The notes under the pieces are model-generated. The model searched no databases. It was not told the DNA's origin and saw nothing but the letters and a program-made list of their open reading frames with translations. 46,001 nt of DNA from positions 1 through 46,001 of the forward strand of contig CALBPU010000120.1 in assembly GCA_937899395.1 (NCBI GenBank), written 5' to 3'. The position numbers and the translations under genes are program-made. Positions within the stretch are counted from its first letter, which is position 1; each line of letters opens with the position of its first letter. Origin of the DNA: an uncultured Fretibacterium sp. Its GTDB lineage: Bacteria; Synergistota; Synergistia; Synergistales; Aminobacteriaceae. Positions 14,993 to 22,715 of this stretch are shown here, in pieces.

Positions 14993-16369
14993 TTATAAAT
15001 TAATGTTCGGAATGCCGGCAAAACCTTTCGCTAAATCTTCATCAGTCGGAATATAATCGCTCATAGTTCCGTCGTTGTATTTTTCATACGCTGTCATGTC
15101 GAAATATCCCGTGCCTGTTAATCCGAGAATAATTGTTTTCTCCTCGCCTGTCTCTTTGCACTTCAAAGCTTCATCAATGGCTGTTCGAATTGCGTGTGAA
15201 CTTTCAGGTGCAGGCAAAATTCCTTCAACTCTTGCGAATTGTTCTGCTGCCTCAAAGACACTCGTTTGTTCAACAGCTCTTGCTTCCATTAAGCCGTCAT
15301 GATAAAGCTGTGAAAGAATGCTGCTCATTCCGTGATAACGAAGTCCTCCCGCATGGTTTGCTGAAGGTATGAAATCATGGCCTAGCGTGTACATTTTTGC
15401 CATAGGACATACTTTGCCTGTGTCGCAAAAATCATAAGCGAATTTTCCTCTTGTGAAACTCGGACAGCTTGCAGGCTCAACAGCAATAATTTGATAGTCA
15501 GCTTCACCGCGTAATTTTTCTCCCATAAACGGTGAAATTAATCCGCCCAAATTTGAACCGCCTCCTGCACAGCCGATGATGATGTCGGGCTTGATGTTAT
15601 ATTTCTCACATGCAGCTTTTGTTTCAAGACCGATTACTGATTGATGTAACAAAACCTGATTTAAGACACTTCCTAAAACATAACGATAACCTTCAGTCGA
15701 TGTTGCGACTTCAACAGCTTCTGAGATTGCACAGCCTAAAGAACCTGTTGTGTTAGGGTGAGCCTCGTTAATGGCACGGCCGATTTTTGTTTCCATTGAA
15801 GGTGAAGGAGTAACAGTTGCTCCGTATGTCCTCATTACTTCACGTCTGAAAGGTTTTTGCTCGTATGAAACTTTAACCATGTAAACTTTACATTCAAGCC
15901 TGAAAAATGAACATGCCATTGCTAAAGCAGTTCCCCATTGTCCTGCTCCTGTCTCAGTCGTAACGCCTTTAAGTCCTTGTTTCTTAGCGTAATAAGCCTG
16001 AGCTATTGCAGAATTTAATTTATGAGAACCTGATGTGTTATTGCCCTCGAACTTGTAAAAAATATGTGCGGGAGTTCCTAATGCTTCCTCAAGAAATACG
16101 GCATGTGTTAAAGGTGAAGGACGATACATTTTGTAGAAGTTCAAAATTTCTTCGGGTATCGGAACATAAGCGGTATTGTCATCGAGTTCCTGTTTGATTA
16201 ATTCATCGCAAAAAATCGGGCGCATTTCCTCAAATGTCAAAGGCTTCAAAGTTGCGGGGTGAATAAGAGGAGCGGGTTTGTTTTTCATGTCAGCTCTGAC
16301 GTTGTACCACGATGACGGAATGTCTTTTTCATCGAGATAAATTTTGTAAGGCACATTTAATTTACTCAT
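14993..16369 (-). CDS. trpB: TrpB2-type tryptophan synthase beta chain
   Basis: TrpB makes tryptophan from indole and serine using pyridoxal phosphate. The 458-residue length, the N-terminus (KIYLDEKDIPSSWYN) and motif SGSHKLNSA, with the cofactor lysine, mark the TrpB2 subfamily, which often works without a partner TrpA. The cofactor-phosphate loop is GCAGGGSNLGG. ATG 16369 was chosen because the protein then begins at the conserved SKLNVPYKIYLD and AAGGAG lies about 14 bases upstream; longer starts add unconserved residues over the ribosome site. No trpA or other trp gene is adjacent, so it may salvage indole. Confidence 0.93.
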   Translation of the reverse strand: MSKLNVPYKIYLDEKDIPSSWYNVRADMKNKPAPLIHPATLKPLTFEEMRPIFCDELIKQELDDNTAYVPIPEEILNFYKMYRPSPLTHAVFLEEALGTPAHIFYKFEGNNTSGSHKLNSAIAQAYYAKKQGLKGVTTETGAGQWGTALAMACSFFRLECKVYMVKVSYEQKPFRREVMRTYGATVTPSPSMETKIGRAINEAHPNTTGSLGCAISEAVEVATSTEGYRYVLGSVLNQVLLHQSVIGLETKAACEKYNIKPDIIIGCAGGGSNLGGLISPFMGEKLRGEADYQIIAVEPASCPSFTRGKFAYDFCDTGKVCPMAKMYTLGHDFIPSANHAGGLRYHGMSSILSQLYHDGLMEARAVEQTSVFEAAEQFARVEGILPAPESSHAIRTAIDEALKCKETGEEKTIILGLTGTGYFDMTAYEKYNDGTMSDYIPTDEDLAKGFAGIPNINL

Positions 16370-16455
16370 AATAATTTTCATTCTCCTTATAAAAATCTTA
16401 ACGCGCCATATTATAAGGCCATGAAAAAATTTTACGAGTATCATTTTTGAGATTT

Positions 16456-16484
16456 TTTACAGTCAAATTTTTTTGTGGTAAAAT
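16456..16484 (+). promoter_or_regulatory. Promoter of the tig-clpP-clpX-engB operon
   Basis: TTTACA (16456-16461) and TAAAAT (16479-16484) are 17 bases apart; the predicted start is near 16491, leaving a 65-base leader before tig. No heat-shock CIRCE inverted repeat is seen. Confidence 0.65.
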
Positions 16485-16556
16485 CTCTCAATATTTGCGC
16501 CCTGTCATAATGTTCAGGGCAATTTTCAAATTTTTAGAAGGAGCCTTGAATTTATA

Positions 16557-17951
16557 ATGAAAACAGAATTGCTGGGGCAGGAAAAAAACGTCGTAACAAT
16601 TAAACTCGACATCGAAGCCAGCGAGTTCACAAAAGCACTTAACAAAGCATTAAACGAATTGTCTCAGCAGGTTAATATGCCCGGTTTCAGAAAAGGCAAA
16701 ACACCTCGCAAAATCCTTGAGATGCGTTTCGGTAAAGAAGCCCTTTATCATGAGGCACTCGACAAAATTGTTCCCGACCAAATCAAACAAATTATTGACG
16801 ATTATGATCTCGAACCTCTTGAAGCTCCTACTCTCGATATTAAAGAAAAAATTGAAGAGGGGAAAAATGTTATTTGCGATTTAATTTTTGAAGTAAAACC
16901 CGAAATCGAATTGCCTGAAGTTGAGAATTTCGAAATTGAAAAGTTAATCGCTGAAGTCAAAGAAGAAGATGTTGATAAATTCGCAAAGCAAGTTCAGTTT
17001 CAATTAGCCGAAGTTAAATCTGTTGAACGACCTGTTAAAGATGAAGATCTTGTTGATGTTGAATTAACGGTAAAGACCCTCAATCCGGACGGCTCGGAAG
17101 CAACAGAACAACCTCGTCCCGAACCTACTCACGAAAAAATTGACTTAACGGATCAGACTTTGCGTAAAGAAGTTCGTGAGGCTTTAATCGGTAAGTCAAA
17201 GGGCGAAGAAGCTTTTACAACTTTCGACGTTGAAGAAAATCATCAGGAAAAAATTCTTGCAGGCAAAAAAGTCAGTTACAAAATGAAAATCGAAAATGTT
17301 TCGGAATATGTATTGCCTGAAATTAATGAAGATTTCCTGAAAAAAGCTTTCGGTGATAACACTGAAATTAAAGACGTTGAAGCTTTCAGAGCAAGATTAA
17401 GAGCAGACCTTGAGAGAGAAACAGCCGATGAAGTTTTGAATGATGTAAGAGGAAGAGCAACGAGGTTAATTATCGACAACTCAAAACTCGAAGTCCCTGA
17501 AAAATTAATTCAGCGTCAAATCGAATCAAACCGTAAAGCTGATGAAGAATGGGCAAAAAATAATCAGGTTAATTTATCCGATGCTTACGGCCTCAACACT
17601 GAAGAAGGCAAAAAGGGTTATGAAAATATTTTAAGGAACCGTGCTGAAGGCTCATTAAAAGATGTCTTTGTTATGGACGAATTAGCGAAAAAATACGATG
17701 TCCATGTTGAAAAGGAAGACCTCGAAAAAGAATTTGAACGCCGAGCAAAAGCCATAAACGTTTCAAAAGGTTTCATAGCAAAATATTTCTATGAGCATGA
17801 AAACGATCTTGACCGTTTAACAGACAGCGTACGTTGGGACAAAATTGCCGATACAGTTATTTCACACATGAAGGTTAAAGAGGTTTACGAGCTTTCAAAG
17901 CCTGAACAAAACGAACAGAAGCCTGAAGAAAATCAAAATCAGGGAGAATAA
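16557..17951 (+). CDS. tig: Trigger factor, ribosome-bound chaperone and prolyl isomerase
   Basis: Trigger factor binds the ribosomal exit tunnel and shields nascent chains. 464 residues in the usual order: ribosome-binding domain with the signature GFRKGKTPRKILE (about 41-53), a central FKBP-like domain (about 150-240) and the long helical C-terminal chaperone domain. The C-terminus is glutamate-, glutamine- and asparagine-rich. ATG at 16557 follows AAGGAG by 13 bases. First gene of an operon with the ClpXP protease, a widespread pairing. Confidence 0.95.
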   Translation: MKTELLGQEKNVVTIKLDIEASEFTKALNKALNELSQQVNMPGFRKGKTPRKILEMRFGKEALYHEALDKIVPDQIKQIIDDYDLEPLEAPTLDIKEKIEEGKNVICDLIFEVKPEIELPEVENFEIEKLIAEVKEEDVDKFAKQVQFQLAEVKSVERPVKDEDLVDVELTVKTLNPDGSEATEQPRPEPTHEKIDLTDQTLRKEVREALIGKSKGEEAFTTFDVEENHQEKILAGKKVSYKMKIENVSEYVLPEINEDFLKKAFGDNTEIKDVEAFRARLRADLERETADEVLNDVRGRATRLIIDNSKLEVPEKLIQRQIESNRKADEEWAKNNQVNLSDAYGLNTEEGKKGYENILRNRAEGSLKDVFVMDELAKKYDVHVEKEDLEKEFERRAKAINVSKGFIAKYFYEHENDLDRLTDSVRWDKIADTVISHMKVKEVYELSKPEQNEQKPEENQNQGE

Positions 17952-17960
17952 TAATTAAAG

Positions 17961-18545
17961 ATGTCTTACTATATTCCTTATGTTATTGAACAGACCGGCA
18001 GGGGTGAAAGAAGCTACGACATTTACAGCAGGCTTTTGAAGGACAGAATTATTTTTCTCGGTTCGGAAATTGTCGATGACGTAGCTAATTCAATCGTTGC
18101 TCAATTATTATTCCTTGAGAGCGAAGACCCTGACAAAGATATTAATCTCTATATCAACAGTCCGGGCGGAAGTGTTACAGCAGGGCTTGCGATTTATGAC
18201 ACTATGCAATACATAAAGCCTCAGGTTTCTACAATTTGTGTAGGATTGGCGGCGAGTATGGCAGCGATTTTGTTGGCAGGTGGTGCAAAAGATAAACGGC
18301 TTGCTCTTCCTAATGCTGAAGTAATGATTCATCAGCCTCTCGGAGGTGCAAGAGGTCAGGCCAGCGATATTGAAATTCAGGCAAAAAATATCATCAAGAC
18401 CAAAGAACGCATGAACAGAATTTTAGCCTCACATACAGGGCAGGATTATGATACGATCGCAAGGGATACTGACAGAGATAATTACATGACCGCAGATGAA
18501 GCATTAAAATACGGTCTTATTGATAAGATAATAGAGGCTCGATAA
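17961..18545 (+). CDS. clpP: ClpP, ATP-dependent protease proteolytic subunit
   Basis: Serine peptidase that forms a double seven-member ring and degrades substrates unfolded by ClpX. 194 residues. Catalytic serine lies in GLAASMAA (about residue 99), histidine in MIHQPLGG (about 124), and an aspartate follows in the DRDNYMTADEA region. The N-terminus YIPYVIEQTGRGERSYDIYSRLL is the canonical ClpP start. It follows tig by 9 bases and is followed by clpX after 3 bases. Confidence 0.98.
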   Translation: MSYYIPYVIEQTGRGERSYDIYSRLLKDRIIFLGSEIVDDVANSIVAQLLFLESEDPDKDINLYINSPGGSVTAGLAIYDTMQYIKPQVSTICVGLAASMAAILLAGGAKDKRLALPNAEVMIHQPLGGARGQASDIEIQAKNIIKTKERMNRILASHTGQDYDTIARDTDRDNYMTADEALKYGLIDKIIEAR

Positions 18546-18548
18546 AAA

Positions 18549-19874
18549 ATGCCGCCTAAGAAAAAAAATACTTCAACTGATGAACCGCGCTGCTCTTTTT
18601 GCGGAAAAACTGCTTCAATGGTTGAAGATATGGTTGAAGGTCAGGGAGGAAACGTCAGAATTTGCAGTGAATGTGTAGAAGTCTGCAATATTATGATGGC
18701 CGATAAGAGAGCACAAAATCAATATCCTTTTGACAAGGATATTAATATCCCTGTTTATCCTGAAAAAACAGCCGCTCCTAAAAAATTCAGCGCAGTAAAT
18801 TCAGAGGCAATAAAACCTAAAGATTTAAGCGCATATTTAGATCAGTATGTAATCGGACAATCGAGAGCAAAGAAAGTTGTGTCGGTTGCCGTTTATAATC
18901 ACTATCAAAGAATAGCGAACAATCTCGGAAAAAATAACTCTGATGTTGAATTACAAAAGAGCAATGTTTTGTTATTAGGGCCTACTGGTTCTGGAAAAAC
19001 TTTAATAGCTCAGACCTTAGCACGAAAGTTAAATGTTCCTTTTGCTATTGCGGACGCTACGACTTTAACTGAAGCGGGCTATGTAGGTGAAGACGTTGAA
19101 AATATTCTCGTGAGACTTTTACAGGCTGCCGATTACGATTTGAAAGCTGCTGAAAGAGGAATAATTTATCTCGATGAAATTGACAAGATAACCCGAAAAT
19201 CCGAATCAGTTTCAATTACTCGTGATGTTTCAGGTGAAGGAGTTCAGCAGGCACTGTTAAAAATTTTGGAGGGAACTCTTTCAAACATTCCTCCTAAAGG
19301 CGGGCGTAAACATCCTCATCAGGATTTTATCCAGATTAACACCGAAAACATTTTGTTCATTTGCGGAGGGGCATTTGACGGTTTAGAGCCTATTGTAGCA
19401 AGACGTGAACTGCAAAAATCTATGGGGTTCGGAGGAGAACTTGCGAAAAAAACGGGCGGCCATGAAATTTTAAGCAAGGTTCAGCCTGAAGATTTAGTAA
19501 CATACGGATTTATTCCAGAGTTAGTCGGAAGAATACCTGTGTTAGTTTCGCTTGAGGAACTCGACAAAGAAGCCTTCATAAAAATTTTGCAGGAACCTAA
19601 AAACGCTCTTGTTAAACAATACGCAAAAATTTTTGAGATGGACGGCGTAAAACTTGAATTTAATCCTGAAGCTCTTGAAAAAATTGCTGATATGGCCGTA
19701 AAAAAGAAAACAGGTGCGAGAGGTTTGAGGTCAATTATGGAAAATTTGATGCTTGATATTGAATACGAATTGCCTTCAATGTCCGATGAAGATAAATCAG
19801 GAAAGAAATTAATAATCACTCCTGAATTTATTGACGAAAAAAATATTCCTTTGGACAGACTGTTGCATGAGTAA
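18549..19874 (+). CDS. clpX: ClpX, ATPase subunit of ClpXP
   Basis: AAA+ unfoldase that feeds proteins into ClpP. 441 residues. N-terminal zinc-binding domain CSFCGKTASM...CSEC (about 12-38), Walker A GPTGSGKT (about 144), Walker B IIYLDEID, sensor and arginine-finger region GGAFDGLEPIVARR, and the ClpP-docking and pore loops in the expected places. Its last 8 bases overlap engB (ATGAGTAA). lon, often found between clpX and engB, is absent here. Confidence 0.98.
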   Translation: MPPKKKNTSTDEPRCSFCGKTASMVEDMVEGQGGNVRICSECVEVCNIMMADKRAQNQYPFDKDINIPVYPEKTAAPKKFSAVNSEAIKPKDLSAYLDQYVIGQSRAKKVVSVAVYNHYQRIANNLGKNNSDVELQKSNVLLLGPTGSGKTLIAQTLARKLNVPFAIADATTLTEAGYVGEDVENILVRLLQAADYDLKAAERGIIYLDEIDKITRKSESVSITRDVSGEGVQQALLKILEGTLSNIPPKGGRKHPHQDFIQINTENILFICGGAFDGLEPIVARRELQKSMGFGGELAKKTGGHEILSKVQPEDLVTYGFIPELVGRIPVLVSLEELDKEAFIKILQEPKNALVKQYAKIFEMDGVKLEFNPEALEKIADMAVKKKTGARGLRSIMENLMLDIEYELPSMSDEDKSGKKLIITPEFIDEKNIPLDRLLHE

Positions 19875-20478
19875 CGAGAAAATTTTATTCATAAATTCCC
19901 GGCTTGAAGCTTCATGTTTCAAACCGGGTCAGCTTTTATCCGAAGATATAAATATTCCCGAAATAGCAATAGCAGGCCGTTCAAATGTAGGCAAGTCCTC
20001 GTTAATTAACGCCCTCTTAAACACGAAACTGGCAAAAACAGGAAGCACTCCGGGCAAAACTCGAAGCATAAATTTTTACAGAGTTGAAATTAAAGGAGCG
20101 CAAAAAATTTTCCGCCTTGTAGATTTACCGGGTTACGGTTACGCAGCACGAAGCAAAGACGAAAGAAATGAATGGAAAAAATTAATTTCAGCTTACATTA
20201 AAGAACGTGAGAGCTTGAAATTTTTTTGTCATCTTGTGGATTTCAGGCACGGGCTTTTAGCGAACGACAAAGAGCTTCAGGAATGGATAAGACAAAACGG
20301 GAAAAATATTTTCGTAGTGTTCACTAAGGCGGATAAAGTCCCTAAAACTAAATGGATTTCGACACGTCAGAATTATGTTAAAGACGGTTTGTTTTCATAC
20401 GACATACCGATAATAACATCGTCTGACAAAAAAATCGGGATTGAAAATTTGAGGGAATTTATATCGAATGTAATCTGA
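19867..20478 (+). CDS. ysxC: EngB/YsxC, ribosome-assembly GTPase
   Basis: Essential GTPase of large-subunit assembly and, in some bacteria, of division. 203 residues from ATG 19867, which overlaps the clpX stop; a longer in-frame start at 19831 would lie inside clpX and is rejected. G1 GRSNVGKSS (about 39), G2/G3 TPGKTRSINFY and DLPGYGYA, and G4 TKAD (about 160) are clear. Last gene of the operon; the tRNA gene on the other strand begins 4 bases after its stop. Confidence 0.97.
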   Translation: MSNEKILFINSRLEASCFKPGQLLSEDINIPEIAIAGRSNVGKSSLINALLNTKLAKTGSTPGKTRSINFYRVEIKGAQKIFRLVDLPGYGYAARSKDERNEWKKLISAYIKERESLKFFCHLVDFRHGLLANDKELQEWIRQNGKNIFVVFTKADKVPKTKWISTRQNYVKDGLFSYDIPIITSSDKKIGIENLREFISNVI

Positions 20479-20481
20479 AAA

Positions 20482-20554
<73 letters not shown>

Positions 20555-20569
20555 GTAAATAACATAAAA

Positions 20570-20597
20570 AGTATAATCGCAAAAAAAATTTTGTCAA
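20570..20597 (-). promoter_or_regulatory. Promoter of tRNA-Arg
   Basis: On the minus strand, TTGACA (20592-20597) and TATACT (20570-20575) are 16 bases apart, with the tRNA 5' end 16 bases further on. The -35 box overlaps the -35 box of the opposing promoter. Confidence 0.75.
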
Positions 20598-20619
20598 TTA
20601 AAAAAAATTGTGATATTAT
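20591..20619 (+). promoter_or_regulatory. Promoter of the aromatic attenuator and aroB-like gene
   Basis: TTGTCA (20591-20596) and TATTAT (20614-20619) are separated by 17 bases. Predicted start is near 20626, ahead of the leader peptide. Five of its six -35 bases are shared with the divergent tRNA-Arg promoter. Confidence 0.75.
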
Positions 20620-20664
20620 TCTCAACATTGAAAATTAAAATTTTTGAACGGAGTTTATTTAAGA

Positions 20665-20769
20665 TTGAAAAATATTAACCTCATTACGACAACAAAATGT
20701 TTCAGCTTTAGCTTTTGCTTCTGGTACTGGTATCAGGAGTTCAAATTGCTTTGGCTGAAATATGAATGA
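20665..20769 (+). CDS. Aromatic-rich leader peptide (34 residues)
   Basis: TTG start at 20665 with GGAG at 20650-20653, stop TGA at 20767-20769. Among 34 residues there are 5 Phe, 3 Trp and 3 Tyr, with the cluster FSFSFCFWYWY at residues 13-23. Such peptides act as sensors: a ribosome stalled on Phe, Trp or Tyr codons for lack of charged tRNA changes folding of the following RNA, as in pheA, trp and related leaders. A transcription terminator and an AroB-like gene follow. The product itself is not expected to have a function. Confidence 0.75.
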   Translation: MKNINLITTTKCFSFSFCFWYWYQEFKLLWLKYE

Positions 20770-20852
20770 GGGAAGAGATTTTTTAATATAGGAAAATTTT
20801 TACAGAACACCTTCTGAAAGTTCAGTCAAAGAAATTCAGGAGGTGTTTTTTT
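20718..20852 (+). promoter_or_regulatory. Transcription attenuator with competing hairpins
   Basis: The terminator pairs AACACCTTCTGAA (20806-20818) with TTCAGGAGGTGTT (20835-20847), 13 positions with one G-U, then a run of T to 20852. A leader segment TCAGGAG (20733-20739), just after the aromatic codons, can pair with CTTCTGA (20811-20817) of the terminator and would break it. The same segment can also pair with CTTCTGG (20718-20724) inside the aromatic codons. A ribosome stalled on those codons would cover 20718-20724 and free TCAGGAG to block termination, which is classical attenuation logic. Confidence 0.75.
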
Positions 20853-20872
20853 ATGCTAAGGGGGAATAAAGA

Positions 20873-21469
20873 ATGCCGTCAACTTTAACAATGGAAACAT
20901 ACAGAGTGAAAATTCAAAGAGGATTGATTGAGAGGCTCGGACTTGAAATTTTGAGGCTCAATGACAATATCGACAATGAAATTTTATTGATTACGGATAT
21001 TGAGAACTCAAATTTATATTTGCAGAAGATCATAATGAACTTGCAGGAATATCCGAGAAATGCGGGAATGAAATTAAGATTTTGCGAATTGATTATAAAT
21101 TCGTGTGAGGACGCAAAAAATTTTGAAGCTGTTTCAAATTTGCTTGAAAAAATGGCCGAATTGGGTTTATCGAAAAAATGTATCGTAGCATGTTTGGGTA
21201 ATGATGTTGTGTGCAGTGTTGCAGGATTTGCAGCGAGATGTTTTTCGGTCAGGCTTGTTCCTGTACCTGTAACTTTATCGGCAATGATTGAAGCGTCATC
21301 GGGAGGTTCAGCTCTCTTAAATCTGAATGCAGGGAAAAATCTTGCGGCCATGCCATATGCACCTTCACTTGTACTTTGCGATACTGAATGCTTAAAAGAT
21401 TCGCCGTGCTATGAAAGCGAAGATATTATAAAACGCTGCGTTAAATCAAAAACTGAAAATATATTATAA
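20873..21469 (+). CDS. Truncated, active-site-less AroB (3-dehydroquinate synthase)-like protein
   Basis: 198 residues resemble the N-terminal NAD-binding half of AroB (usually about 350). Aligned by eye, the glycine motif ALGGGVVGDLAGFAA is ACLGNDVVCSVAGFAA (about 106-121), PTTLLAQVDSSVGGKT is PVTLSAMIEASSGGSA (132-147), followed by GKN and a LVLCDTECLK segment. The GGG, aspartate and GGK lysine are changed. The metal-binding C-terminal domain is absent except for a tail (ESEDIIKRCVKSKTENIL, 181-198) like its IIKRSVEIKA helix, as if an internal block had been lost. It probably cannot make dehydroquinate. The frame is open and has AAGGGGG upstream, and it sits behind an aromatic attenuator, so it may have gained another role or be a recent relic. 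Confidence 0.65.
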   Translation: MPSTLTMETYRVKIQRGLIERLGLEILRLNDNIDNEILLITDIENSNLYLQKIIMNLQEYPRNAGMKLRFCELIINSCEDAKNFEAVSNLLEKMAELGLSKKCIVACLGNDVVCSVAGFAARCFSVRLVPVPVTLSAMIEASSGGSALLNLNAGKNLAAMPYAPSLVLCDTECLKDSPCYESEDIIKRCVKSKTENIL

Positions 21470-21507
21470 TATTAGCAGATAAAAATTTTTCAGGAGGTCA
21501 TAACATT

Positions 21508-22041
21508 ATGGACATTCGATTTGTACAAAGAGGCGCAGAAGTTGATGATAAGCTTAGGGAATATATGGAGAAAAAAATTTCACGCCTTGAAAAATTTTTC
21601 CGTAAGATTCTTAACTGCCAAATAGTCGTAACACATCACAAGGGCAGCTTCAACGTTGAGACTACGGCAAATGCCAACGGTGTTATTTTACGTGCGGAAG
21701 AGGACGCAACAGAACCTCGTAAGGCTTTTGACCAATCTCTGAAAAATCTTGAGCGAAGAATTAAAAAGCATGCTTCATATCTGAAGGACAGGGCACAGCT
21801 CGGAGCAAGCGAAGAATTTTCGTTTAGCGTTGATGAAGTTGTTGAACCTGAAACAAAGACAATTAATATTGACAAGGTTAAAAAGGTTGAGGTTCACCCT
21901 ATGGATATTAACGAAGCAGTCGCTCAAATGGAACTTGTAGGACATTCATTCTTTGTTTTCCAGAACGGAGATACGGGAGAAATCAATGTCGTGTATAAAC
22001 GTGGGGAAGACAGCTACGGATTAATTGAGCCTGTGAAGTAA
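21508..22041 (+). CDS. hpf: Long-form ribosome hibernation promoting factor (HPF)
   Basis: Long HPF pairs two 70S ribosomes into inactive 100S dimers in stationary phase. 177 residues: the N-terminal domain (about 1-105) has IRFVQRGAEVDDKLREYMEKK, and a C-terminal dimerisation domain (about 125-177) shows the family string MDINEAVAQMELVGHSFFVF with GEINVVYKR. CAGGAGGT lies 11 bases before the ATG. It is 38 bases downstream of the AroB-like gene with no terminator or clear promoter between, so the aromatic attenuator may also affect it. Confidence 0.95.
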   Translation: MDIRFVQRGAEVDDKLREYMEKKISRLEKFFRKILNCQIVVTHHKGSFNVETTANANGVILRAEEDATEPRKAFDQSLKNLERRIKKHASYLKDRAQLGASEEFSFSVDEVVEPETKTINIDKVKKVEVHPMDINEAVAQMELVGHSFFVFQNGDTGEINVVYKRGEDSYGLIEPVK

Positions 22042-22070
22042 TTGACAAGTTGAATTTATTGGAACAAAAA

Positions 22071-22106
22071 TCTCCCTTCGGTTTATAAAAGCCGGAGGGA
22101 TTTTTT
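22071..22106 (+). terminator. Terminator of hpf
   Basis: TCCCTTCGGTTT (from 22073) pairs with AAGCCGGAGGGA, about 12 pairs with two G-U, around a 4-base loop and followed by TTTTTT. Strong intrinsic terminator 30 bases after hpf. Confidence 0.88.
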
Positions 22107-22168
22107 GGTGTTTTCACTCATTCTCCTGGTATGCAAGAAAACGACTTTATCAATTTTTGTCGGAATAA

Positions 22169-22196
22169 AAACAAAACCCCGCTTCTTCAGCGAGGT
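22169..22196 (-). terminator. Terminator of tRNA-Asn
   Basis: On the minus strand AACCTCGCT, loop GAAG, then AGCGGGGTT followed by TTGTTTTT. It lies about 40 bases downstream of the tRNA gene. Confidence 0.8.
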
Positions 22197-22233
22197 TCTC
22201 TACTTTATCGGCTCTTGCCGGATTAAATTTCAG

Positions 22234-22306
22234 CTCCACAACCAGGACTCGAACCTGGAACCTAGTGATTAACAGTCACCCGCTCTGCCGATTGAGCTAT
22301 TGTGGA
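22234..22306 (-). tRNA. tRNA-Asn (anticodon GUU)
   Basis: 73 bases with acceptor stem TCCACAA/TTGTGGA, D-arm GCTCAATCGGCAGAGC, anticodon arm GTGAC-TGTTAAT-CAC-region with anticodon GTT, T-arm CCAGG-TTCGAGT-CCTGG and discriminator G. CCA is not encoded. Confidence 0.97.
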
Positions 22307-22326
22307 ATTCAACCGCAACAGAAGTA

Positions 22327-22355
22327 ATTTTATAATGACAATTCGATTTTGTCAA
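22327..22355 (-). promoter_or_regulatory. Promoter of tRNA-Asn
   Basis: On the minus strand TTGACA (22350-22355) and TAAAAT (22327-22332) are 17 bases apart; the tRNA begins 21 bases downstream. A near-consensus stable-RNA promoter. Confidence 0.85.
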
Positions 22356-22364
22356 CTCTTGATT

Positions 22365-22655
22365 TTAAGATTGTAAGAGTGGTACAAAATTTTCATTAAT
22401 GATTTTTATGAAAAATTCATAGTTGATAGCTTTACGAACATTTTCTAAGTCTTTATAAGTGTTACCTAAACCGTCAATAACTGCTTGAGCTTCTTTACAT
22501 AACGTGCGTATATTCACTTGTGAAACTCTGCAAGAAATTCCGAATGTCTCATTCCAAATATCAATGTGGCCTTTTTCAAACTGTTGATTCCTGTCGGTAG
22601 GAAGACCAAAAGCAACGGAGCATACAAAAACAAAAATCACGAATAAAAAAAACAT
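22365..22655 (-). CDS. Small secreted protein, function unknown
   Basis: 96 residues from ATG 22655. The first 18 residues are a typical signal peptide (very hydrophobic, ending in SVAFG), followed by a polar mature region with two cysteines (ISC and TLC) that could form a disulfide. A TTG at 22664 is another possible start. I see no ribosome site before either, so expression is uncertain. It has no relatives I recognise and lies between tRNA-Asn and the divergent gene at 22716. Confidence 0.45.
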   Translation of the reverse strand: MFFLFVIFVFVCSVAFGLPTDRNQQFEKGHIDIWNETFGISCRVSQVNIRTLCKEAQAVIDGLGNTYKDLENVRKAINYEFFIKIINENFVPLLQS

Positions 22656-22715
22656 AATATTCAAAAATTATGATACTATATTTTAATATTGACTCAAAAG
22701 GAGGCTACAGAAAAA

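Noticed and set aside
19481..19819. 112-residue ORF opposite clpX.
   Set aside because: Mirror of clpX codons; no ribosome site or recognisable protein features.
20914..21351. 145-residue ORF opposite the AroB-like gene.
   Set aside because: The plus-strand frame matches AroB along its length; the minus ORF is serine/phenylalanine-rich noise.
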